NCBI GenBank assembly: GCA_004297865.1
Contig: SCSO01000350.1
Coordinates: 1-18,667 of the forward strand
DNA length: 18,667 nucleotides
DNA from: Legionella sp.
GTDB taxonomy: Bacteria > Pseudomonadota > Gammaproteobacteria > Legionellales > Legionellaceae
Direction: 5' to 3'
The notes below the pieces were generated by a model. That model made no database searches, was not told the origin of the DNA, and worked only from the letters and a program-made list of their open reading frames with translations. Shown here one piece after another: positions 7,524-13,643 of the stretch (within the stretch, counting starts at the first letter, position 1; every line of letters begins with the position of its first letter). The position numbers and the translations under genes were made by a program.

Positions 7524-8205
7524 TAGTGCTTTAATCAAGCTCAGTAATTTAGTGAAGACTTATCATCTGGAAGGAATCAGCTCCACCGTACTCAATAATA
7601 TTTCTTTGTCGGTGAACGAGGGTGAACTGTTAGCCATTGTAGGGGCTTCAGGTTCGGGTAAGTCGACGTTAATGAATATCATTGGTCTTTTAGATAAGGC
7701 AGATTCGGGAACTTATCATTTAAAAAATAGAAATGTAGCCGGTTTAACTGCTGATGAATTGGCGGATTTACGTAATCAAAGTATTGGTTTTGTTTTTCAA
7801 CAATTCAATCTACTTCCGCGATTTACTGCCCAGCAAAATGTAGCTTTGCCGCTGACTTATCGCGAAGTAAGTCCTGCAGAAATGGAAGAAAGAGTTTTAA
7901 ATGCTTTAGAACGAGTGGGGATGCGCCAATATGCGCAACATCGTCCTACGCAACTTTCGGGAGGACAGCAGCAACGTGTGGCTATAGCCCGAGCTTTGGT
8001 GACCGAACCTAAAGTGATTTTGGCGGATGAACCTACTGGTGCTTTGGATTCGCGAACAGGTTCAGAAGTGATGAATTTATTTTTAAATTTACATGCTGAA
8101 GGCCGCACTTTAATTTTGGTGACTCACGATAAAGAAATCGCCGCGCAGTGTAAGCGAAGTATTACTATTGCTGATGGAGAGATTGTTGCGGAGGCCGTCG
8201 CATGA
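7516..8205 (+). CDS. ABC transporter ATP-binding protein, MacB/LolD class
   Basis: This 229-residue stand-alone nucleotide-binding subunit has a full set of motifs: Walker A GASGSGKST at 43-51, Q-loop FQQFN at 94-98, signature LSGGQQQR at 147-154, Walker B VILADEPTGALD at 167-178 and switch His204 in VTHD. The sequence between Q-loop and signature matches the MacB/LolD/FtsE class, which drives mechanotransmission-type permeases rather than channel-like importers. E. coli MacB carries this domain fused to its permease; here it is a separate gene, overlapping the adaptor gene by 8 bp and the permease gene by 4 bp. Its ATPase activity would power the pump formed by the flanking genes. Confidence 0.93.
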   Translation: MTDSALIKLSNLVKTYHLEGISSTVLNNISLSVNEGELLAIVGASGSGKSTLMNIIGLLDKADSGTYHLKNRNVAGLTADELADLRNQSIGFVFQQFNLLPRFTAQQNVALPLTYREVSPAEMEERVLNALERVGMRQYAQHRPTQLSGGQQQRVAIARALVTEPKVILADEPTGALDSRTGSEVMNLFLNLHAEGRTLILVTHDKEIAAQCKRSITIADGEIVAEAVA

Positions 8206-9395
8206 AATTTTTAATTCATGCTCAGCAAGCGTTAGTTAATTTAACCGCCGCCAAATTACGTTCTTTTCTCGCCGTTTTAGGTATTTTAGTCGGTACTGCT
8301 GCAGTAGTTGCTTTGCTAAGTTGTGGTCAATTAGCTACGGAAAAAGCTTTAGAACAATTTAAAGCCTTAGGCACTGATTTATTAGCAGTCGCTGTTTATG
8401 AAAAAATGCCCAGTAAATCCCATAGTGGGGGCGATTTGTTATCGAGTGAGCAATGGCAGCAACTCGGGGATCCCATTCCTTCTATTTTAAAAATTGCACC
8501 TTATAGCACAGCGTATCAGCCTTTAAGCTTCCAAGGAAAAACCATGCAAGGCGTGGTCATTGGCGCAGATGATAATTTAGCAGACATTATAAAAATTAAT
8601 TTAGCGAAAGGACATTTCGTTTCTTTTGTAGAGTCCTTTGAACATTTCTGCGTGATTGGCGATGGGCTGGCTCGCCAAATTAAAGAAATGAGTATGGATG
8701 ATCCTATTGGTAAACAGCTGCGCATAGGCCAAGCGTTATACACCATCATCGGCATTGCCGAACCTTGGAAGGAAAACGGCTTTTTTAATGAGGATATCAA
8801 TCAAGCCGCCATTATTCCACTGAATGGAATTAGTGTAATCAGTAAGGATGCGAAAATTAATAATGCGGTGATGTTGTTAAAAGCCGACAGTCCTATTGAT
8901 GAGGTGATTGAAGAACTCAAACAACGGATTAACACCCTAGCCCCTAAATTAAGCGTTTTTCCCCGCAGTGCGAAACAGATTATTGCCAGCATGGAGAGTC
9001 AGGGACGCATTTTTACGCTATTACTCGCAGTGATTGGTGGCGTTTCTTTGTTGGTAGGCGGAATTGGGGTAATGAACGTCATGTTAGTTTCCGTCAGCGA
9101 GCGCAAAAAAGAAATTGGTATTCGCAAAGCAGTAGGCGCAAAGGACAGCGAGATTCAAGCTTTATTTTTAGCGGAATCGGTTATCTTGGCTTTATTAGGA
9201 GGTATTTTAGGAGTGATTTTAGGCCTTATTTTTACCCGCATTGTCGCCTTTTTCAGTCATTGGACCTTTTCAATTTATCTCATCCCTCCCCTCGCAGGCT
9301 TTTTAGTATCTGCAGCCACCGGCATTTTCTTCGGTTTTTACCCCGCCCGACGCGCAGCCAAATTAGAGCCGATGGTGTCTTTACGTAGTGAGTAA
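8202..9395 (+). CDS. MacB-type ABC permease (FtsX-like)
   Basis: This 397-residue inner-membrane protein has the MacB fold. One transmembrane helix lies near the N-terminus (about 22-40), followed by a large periplasmic MacB_PCD domain (about 42-265) and three C-terminal helices (about 271-297, 322-350 and 361-380). Conserved signatures are GGIGVMNVMLVSVSERKKEIGIRKAVGA, which begins at about 286, and FYPARRAAKLEPMVSLR, which begins at 379. ATGA overlap with the ATPase gene plus GCGGAGG 7 nt upstream gives a clear start. It is the last gene of the operon; its stop is 3 bp from the stop of the convergent DAK2-DegV gene, with no terminator hairpin between. MacB pumps export macrolides, lipopeptides or toxins; the substrate here is unknown. 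Confidence 0.92.
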   Translation: MKFLIHAQQALVNLTAAKLRSFLAVLGILVGTAAVVALLSCGQLATEKALEQFKALGTDLLAVAVYEKMPSKSHSGGDLLSSEQWQQLGDPIPSILKIAPYSTAYQPLSFQGKTMQGVVIGADDNLADIIKINLAKGHFVSFVESFEHFCVIGDGLARQIKEMSMDDPIGKQLRIGQALYTIIGIAEPWKENGFFNEDINQAAIIPLNGISVISKDAKINNAVMLLKADSPIDEVIEELKQRINTLAPKLSVFPRSAKQIIASMESQGRIFTLLLAVIGGVSLLVGGIGVMNVMLVSVSERKKEIGIRKAVGAKDSEIQALFLAESVILALLGGILGVILGLIFTRIVAFFSHWTFSIYLIPPLAGFLVSAATGIFFGFYPARRAAKLEPMVSLRSE

Positions 9396-9398
9396 GAC

Positions 9399-11171
9399 TT
9401 ACTTCAACATGGTCACTAATCCTAAGCAACCTTTGCCAGCATGTAAACCAATAGCTGTCGATGCATGTTCAATAAAGGTTGGTGGTTGTCCAAATGCTTC
9501 TGTAGTCATTTGTGCAAATTCCGCGGCTTTTTCTGGTGCACCGGCATGAACTATACAATAAGCGGCTAAAGGTTCATCTTTACGCTGCTCATTGACGTGG
9601 CCTACTATTTTGCTTAAACCTTTTGCTTCGCTAAATGCTTTATCATAAATGACTGCTTTCCCTTGTTCATTTAAGATAATGATGGGTCTTAGATGGGCAA
9701 ATTGGGCAATCTTTCCGCCAATTTTACTGATGCGGCCGCAGCGTATTAAAGAATCAAATTTATCCACGAACACATAGGTATTAATTTTTGCAATTTGAGC
9801 TTCTAAGGAGGATTTGACCTCTTCCAAACCTTGTCCTTTAGCAATCATTTGGGCCGCATGGATGAGTAAAAAGCCTAAGCCTCCAGAGGTAAGACGAGTG
9901 TTCATTACCTGGACATTGGCAAAGTTTTGCGACGCTTTAGCAATGGCATCATGAGTTCCACTTAAGGCTTGGGAGATTGGTAAAATTAAAACATGTTCAT
10001 AATGATTGGCTAAATGCCCTATCTGCTCTTCTAAAATAGCGGGAGAAGGAAAAGACGTGGTTGGATAAGTTTTGAGTGTAGTCAAATTATCATAAAAAGA
10101 GTTTTGATCCACGCAAATTCTATCTAATAAATGATGATTGTCTAAATGCATATTCAATTGAATTATATGAATTTGATATTCATCCAACAGCGCTTGCGGA
10201 ATGTCTGCAGTGGAATCAGTAACCAATGCGATGGGATATTTGCGCTCATGAATCATTTGAAATTGCCGCAACATGTCTTGAGCTTTCGCTTGGGTAATGG
10301 TGCCTGCTTCTAATAGCGATGAGAAAACAACGTCTGGTTTATTACAATGCAAGTGAAAGCGTGCGAGTTTGGTGTTACCACTACTTACTACGCAATCACC
10401 GTATTGTTCCAGTTGTTGTGCGATCGTGATGCGATCAATATTATCACCAGAAAGCATAATTTCCGTACAGTAACGTTGATCTGGGGGTGCGCCATTGCTG
10501 GGTAAATCATGATGCGGTTCAGTACATTCTAAAGGATGATGGTTTTTATCAATTTCCCTGGGATTTGCTAGGTAATCCGCGAATCCGCTGATAAAATGAA
10601 AAAAGCCTAAAGCACCTGCATCGACCACATGCGCTTCTTTGAGCACGGGCAATGAGTTTGTAGTATTTTGTAAAGCTTGGTTGACCTCAGTCAAGGTTTG
10701 CGTGATTAAATTTTTAAAGCATGGAAAATCTTGGGCTAAACGATTCATACTGGCGGACCAAGCATCAATCACAGTGATAATCGTTCCCTCCACTGGATGT
10801 AAAATCGCTGAGCGTACACTTTGACTCGCTTTGCTAATTAATTGAGCAAATGTGGTGGTGTTTATTTCTTCAGATTCAAGAGGTGTTTCCGTAAGACCAT
10901 TAAAGAACTGTGAAAAAATCATCCCAGAGTTACCGCGGGCCCCAAGTAAAGCAGAAGTGGCCAGAGATTGTAGGGTGTCTTTTAAAGTGGACTTTGCTGA
11001 AGAATGATGAATGACGGATAAAGCAGTGGCAGACATATTATCGCCAGTATCACCGTCGGCTACGGGAAATAAATTAATCGCGTTAAGATTTTCACGATTT
11101 GAAATGATAAAATCACAAGCGGTAAGGAATGCAGAATGAATTGTTGCTGCATTCAAGTATCTAATTTCCAT
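9399..11171 (-). CDS. DAK2-DegV fusion protein (FakA-like plus FakB-like, probable fatty acid kinase type)
   Basis: This single 590-residue protein joins two functions that are separate in Firmicutes. The N-terminal DAK2/DhaL ATP-binding domain (about 1-200) has NLFPVADGDTGDNM at 33-46, GARGNSG at 77-83, EGTI at 128-131 and VVDAGALGF at 182-190. A FakA middle-like region (about 230-310) has YCTEIML at 234-240, GD at 258-259 and ARFHLHCNKPD at 270-280. The DegV fatty-acid-binding domain (about 313-590) has VTDSTAD at 317-323, TSFPSP at 372-377, SGTHDA at 404-409 and RCGRISKIGG at 477-486. In staphylococci FakA phosphorylates fatty acids held by FakB; a similar role here is inference. The canonical FakA C-terminal domain seems replaced by DegV. 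The ribosome site is weak. It is divergent from the transglycosylase gene. Confidence 0.85.
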   Translation of the reverse strand: MEIRYLNAATIHSAFLTACDFIISNRENLNAINLFPVADGDTGDNMSATALSVIHHSSAKSTLKDTLQSLATSALLGARGNSGMIFSQFFNGLTETPLESEEINTTTFAQLISKASQSVRSAILHPVEGTIITVIDAWSASMNRLAQDFPCFKNLITQTLTEVNQALQNTTNSLPVLKEAHVVDAGALGFFHFISGFADYLANPREIDKNHHPLECTEPHHDLPSNGAPPDQRYCTEIMLSGDNIDRITIAQQLEQYGDCVVSSGNTKLARFHLHCNKPDVVFSSLLEAGTITQAKAQDMLRQFQMIHERKYPIALVTDSTADIPQALLDEYQIHIIQLNMHLDNHHLLDRICVDQNSFYDNLTTLKTYPTTSFPSPAILEEQIGHLANHYEHVLILPISQALSGTHDAIAKASQNFANVQVMNTRLTSGGLGFLLIHAAQMIAKGQGLEEVKSSLEAQIAKINTYVFVDKFDSLIRCGRISKIGGKIAQFAHLRPIIILNEQGKAVIYDKAFSEAKGLSKIVGHVNEQRKDEPLAAYCIVHAGAPEKAAEFAQMTTEAFGQPPTFIEHASTAIGLHAGKGCLGLVTMLK

Positions 11172-11245
11172 AATCAGCTAATTTTATAAATATGGTCTAT
11201 CTTATTAGAATACACCTTAGTTTATTAATAAAAATAGTGATTTTA

Positions 11246-11273
11246 TTGAAAAAATTAAAGTGATTTCAATGAT
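11246..11273 (+). promoter_or_regulatory. Weak candidate promoter for the lytic transglycosylase gene
   Basis: In the very A+T-rich 155-bp divergent region, TTGAAA (11246-11251; 5/6) and AATGAT (11268-11273; 4/6) are 16 bp apart, giving a leader of about 47 nt before the ATG at 11327. Base composition makes chance matches likely. No clear promoter for the divergent DAK2-DegV gene was found in the same gap. Confidence 0.25.
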
Positions 11274-11326
11274 GTGCGAAATAAAGAAACAATGGTTAAT
11301 TAATAACAACTATTTAGGGGAAAAAG

Positions 11327-12295
11327 ATGAAAAAGTGGGGAATTGCTCTAACAGCAATAGCATTCACGCTAGCATATCAATGGGCTTTTGCGCAGGAAAA
11401 TTGGAAAGACTGGGTTGCGCAAGTGCGAACTGAAGCTTTAGCACAAGGTATCTCCCCGCAACTTTTTGACGAAGCATTTGCCGGTATTCATGAACCAAGT
11501 CGGCAGATAAAAAGCTTCATGCATTCACAACCTGAGCATCGTTTGACCTTTATGAAATATCGTAATTCGCGTGCGGATAACTATCGCATTGCAATTGGTC
11601 GCAAAGAATATAAAAAGAACAAAGAAGTATTGGACGCTGTAGGTGAGCGTTTTGGAGTGAACCCTTGCTTCATCGTTTCGTTCTGGGGAATGGAAACCAG
11701 TTATGGTACTTATATGGGTAATTTCCCGGTCATCAAAGCGCTAGCTACTTTAGCGTATGATTCAAAACGTAAAGATTTCTTTAGAAAAGAATTGTTTATT
11801 GCCTTACGTATTCTGAATGAAGGCCATGTGGATTTACAGGATTTTAAAGGCGAATGGGCTGGTGCTTCTGGTCAACCCCAATTTTTACCTTCTAGCTGGG
11901 TTAAATACGCCGTGGATTATGATGGTGATGGTCGTAAAGACATTTGGAAAAGTAAACCTGACACCTTTGCCTCTATTGCTAATTACATGAAACAAAATGG
12001 TTGGCAAGTCGGTGAACCTTGGGCTATCCAAGTGAAGTTACCCCGTGAGTTTGATATGAAATTAGAAGGTAAGGACAATATGCGTGCGGTAAGTGATTGG
12101 AACCGTTTAGGTGTGCGCACCGAAAAGGGCGAACCTTTACCTTATCAAAACATGCAAGCTAGTATTGTGCAACCTTTAGGCGGCCCTACTTTCTTAGCAT
12201 TCCCAAATTATAAAATGATCTTACGTTATAATAATTCCATTTATTATGCGGGTGCTATTGGGTATATGGCGGATAAAATTTGCCAAGCACAATAG
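11327..12295 (+). CDS. Lytic murein transglycosylase, MltB type (SLT_2 family)
   Basis: This 322-residue periplasmic enzyme is predicted to cleave the MurNAc-GlcNAc bond of peptidoglycan with formation of 1,6-anhydro-MurNAc. A signal peptide (residues 1-22, ending AFA before QE) has no lipobox, so it is soluble, unlike E. coli MltB. The catalytic Glu is Glu123 in FWGMETSYG (119-127). Other family marks are GEWAGASGQPQFLPSSW (175-191), DYDGDGRKDIW (197-207, an EF-hand-like loop) and FLAFPNYKMILRYNNSIYYA near the C-terminus. There is no C-terminal peptidoglycan-binding domain. AGGGG lies 6 nt before the ATG. It is preceded by a divergent A+T-rich promoter region and followed by a strong palindrome. 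Confidence 0.92.
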   Translation: MKKWGIALTAIAFTLAYQWAFAQENWKDWVAQVRTEALAQGISPQLFDEAFAGIHEPSRQIKSFMHSQPEHRLTFMKYRNSRADNYRIAIGRKEYKKNKEVLDAVGERFGVNPCFIVSFWGMETSYGTYMGNFPVIKALATLAYDSKRKDFFRKELFIALRILNEGHVDLQDFKGEWAGASGQPQFLPSSWVKYAVDYDGDGRKDIWKSKPDTFASIANYMKQNGWQVGEPWAIQVKLPREFDMKLEGKDNMRAVSDWNRLGVRTEKGEPLPYQNMQASIVQPLGGPTFLAFPNYKMILRYNNSIYYAGAIGYMADKICQAQ

Positions 12296-12302
12296 TAGAG
12301 AT

Positions 12303-12349
12303 CGTAGGCTGAATATCCTACGTCCCTCGGTCAAGCCGAGGGACGTAGG
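12303..12349. repeat. Perfect 14-bp-stem palindrome with an alternative upstream hairpin
   Basis: CCTACGTCCCTCGG (12317-12330) and CCGAGGGACGTAGG (12336-12349) are exact reverse complements around the 5-nt loop TCAAG. Upstream, CGTAGG (12303-12308) can pair with CCTACG (12317-12322), which is also the outer part of the big left arm, so two foldings compete. There is no U-run on either side, so it is not a classic terminator. The G+C-rich stem around a GGTCAAGCC core resembles dispersed palindromic (REP-like) elements known from other intracellular bacteria. It starts 8 bp after the transglycosylase stop and ends just before the msrAB leader. Confidence 0.75.
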
Positions 12350-12360
12350 GAAGGAGTGAA

Positions 12361-12384
12361 ATGAAAAGGAACAACCTTGGATAA
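12361..12384 (+). other. Possible 7-codon leader ORF overlapping the msrAB start
   Basis: AAGGAG (12351-12356) precedes an ATG at 12361 by 4 nt. The frame encodes MKRNNLG and ends with TAA at 12382-12384, five bases after the msrAB TTG start codon at 12377-12379 and in another frame. It could couple translation by termination and reinitiation, or be a chance ATG. The msrAB start has its own AAAGGA inside this mini-ORF. Confidence 0.3.
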
Positions 12385-13249
12385 CTATCTCGATAAAACC
12401 GCCAGTTTAACCCCACTTGCCAAACGCATCATCTGCGATAAAGCAACGGAGTATCCTCATACCGGCCAATACAATGAGGTCGTTACCCGAGGAACCTACC
12501 TCTGTCGTCGTTGTGGATTAGCCTTATTTCGTGGCTCCAGTCAATTTTCTTCCGGTTGCGGCTGGCCTTCCTTTGACGATGATATTGACTCCACGGTTAA
12601 ACGCGAATTGGATGCCGATGGTCAACGTGAAGAGATCCTCTGCGTGCGTTGCGATGCACATTTAGGTCATGTATTCCTAGGAGAACAACTCACGAACAAC
12701 AATCTGCGTCATTGTGTCAATTCTGCTTCTATTGATTTTGTTGCGGACAATCTAGTGACTGATACTGAAGAAGCGATTGTAGCTGGTGGATGTTTCTGGG
12801 GCGTTGAACATTATTTACAACAACTTCCGGGCGTATTGAAAGTAGAATCAGGTTATACCGGTGGTTATGTTACCGACCCTACCTACGATCAGGTTTGCCA
12901 AGGAAACACTGGGCATTATGAGGCGGTGCGAGTAGTGTATGATGCCGAAAAGACGGATTATTATAAAGTGCTCAAACGTTTTTTCGAGATTCATGATCCC
13001 ACCCAGGCTAATGGACAAGGACCGGATTTAGGTACGCAATATCAAAGTGCAGTGTTTTATTATAATCAAGAACAATTGGATGAAGCTGAGTATTTGCTGA
13101 ATATTTTAAACCATAGAGGTTATAAGGTCGCTACTAAACTCTTGGAAGTGCAGACCTTTTGGCCAGCAGAAGAATATCATCAAGATTATTATCAGAAGCA
13201 TGCTAAGCTTCCTTATTGCCATCAACCTGTTGATCGTTTTGGCGCTTAA
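12377..13249 (+). CDS. msrAB: Bifunctional methionine sulfoxide reductase MsrB-MsrA fusion
   Basis: This 290-residue enzyme repairs oxidised methionine: the MsrB part (about 1-125) reduces the R form and the MsrA part (about 132-290) the S form. MsrB shows zinc pairs C43-x-x-C46 and C89-x-x-C92, GCGWPSF (60-66, Cys61 a probable resolving Cys) and catalytic Cys113 in RHCVNSAS. MsrA shows catalytic Cys139 in GGCFWGVE (137-144), VCQGNTGHYEAV (173-184), and Cys281 near the end as a probable resolving Cys. The order is MsrB then MsrA. No signal peptide is seen, so it is cytoplasmic. The start is TTG with AAAGGA 6 nt upstream; no in-frame ATG is suitable. The last 47 bp, which encode Cys281, overlap tatB on the opposite strand. 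Confidence 0.93.
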   Translation: MDNYLDKTASLTPLAKRIICDKATEYPHTGQYNEVVTRGTYLCRRCGLALFRGSSQFSSGCGWPSFDDDIDSTVKRELDADGQREEILCVRCDAHLGHVFLGEQLTNNNLRHCVNSASIDFVADNLVTDTEEAIVAGGCFWGVEHYLQQLPGVLKVESGYTGGYVTDPTYDQVCQGNTGHYEAVRVVYDAEKTDYYKVLKRFFEIHDPTQANGQGPDLGTQYQSAVFYYNQEQLDEAEYLLNILNHRGYKVATKLLEVQTFWPAEEYHQDYYQKHAKLPYCHQPVDRFGA

Positions 13250-13475
13250 TTTGCTCATTCGGTAAATAGTGCTTGTCAGCTTCTTCTGCTTTGCGAAGAT
13301 TGTCCTGTAATTGCAATTCATTCAATTGCTGTTCCCACAACAATTGCGCCTGATTTTTAAATTGATTGACTTTACGCATGGCTAAGCCCAAATGCCTGGC
13401 TAGCATAGGCAATTTATTGGGGCCAAAAACAATCACCGCCACCACTAGAATTAATAAAAACTCAGAGCTGTTCAT
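13203..13475 (-). CDS. tatB: Sec-independent translocase subunit TatB
   Basis: This 90-residue protein has one N-terminal helix (about 4-16), the FGPNKLP hinge at 17-23 (Gly-Pro typical of TatB), an amphipathic helix and a charged, Gln-rich tail with likely coiled coil. TatB pairs with TatC to bind twin-arginine signal peptides. It is shorter than E. coli TatB (171 aa), lacking most of the dispensable tail. ATGA overlap with tatA (13472-13475) indicates coupling. Its last 47 bp run under the end of msrAB. tatC does not follow; it lies at 495-1223. Confidence 0.85.
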   Translation of the reverse strand: MNSSEFLLILVVAVIVFGPNKLPMLARHLGLAMRKVNQFKNQAQLLWEQQLNELQLQDNLRKAEEADKHYLPNEQIKRQNDQQVDGNKEA

Positions 13476-13642
13476 GCCGACTTATCGTCTTCCTTCTTAT
13501 CATTATTTAAAGCATTACGAAAATTTTTTATGGCATCTCCGAGGTCAGTTCCTAAGGTTTTTAATTTAGAAGTACCGAAGAGTGCAATAATGATGGCTAA
13601 TATTAATAATAAAGATAACGGGCTGATTCCACTTAATCCCAT
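13472..13642 (-). CDS. tatA: Sec-independent translocase subunit TatA
   Basis: This 56-residue pore-forming Tat subunit reads MGLSGISPLSLLLILAIIIALFGTSKL, then an amphipathic helix (GTDLGDAIKNFRNAL) and a short acidic tail, closely following E. coli TatA (LFGTKKLGSIGSDLGASIKGF). An open frame extends 15 codons further upstream, but that extension lies inside the end of ubiB and would put a polar stretch before the membrane helix. The ATG at 13642 has GAGAG about 8 nt upstream and lies 1 nt after the ubiB stop. It would export folded proteins together with tatB and the distant tatC. Confidence 0.93.
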   Translation of the reverse strand: MGLSGISPLSLLLILAIIIALFGTSKLKTLGTDLGDAIKNFRNALNNDKKEDDKSA

Positions 13643-13643
13643 G

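Noticed and set aside
8516..8992. Two minus-strand open frames opposite the MacB-type permease
   Set aside because: Both are shadows of the permease reading frame with low-complexity, signal-free products and no start context.
12317..12349. Rho-independent terminator of the transglycosylase gene
   Set aside because: The stem is strong, but neither strand has a U-run after it (GAAGGAG on +, ATATTCAG on -), so it is kept as a palindromic repeat or structural element.
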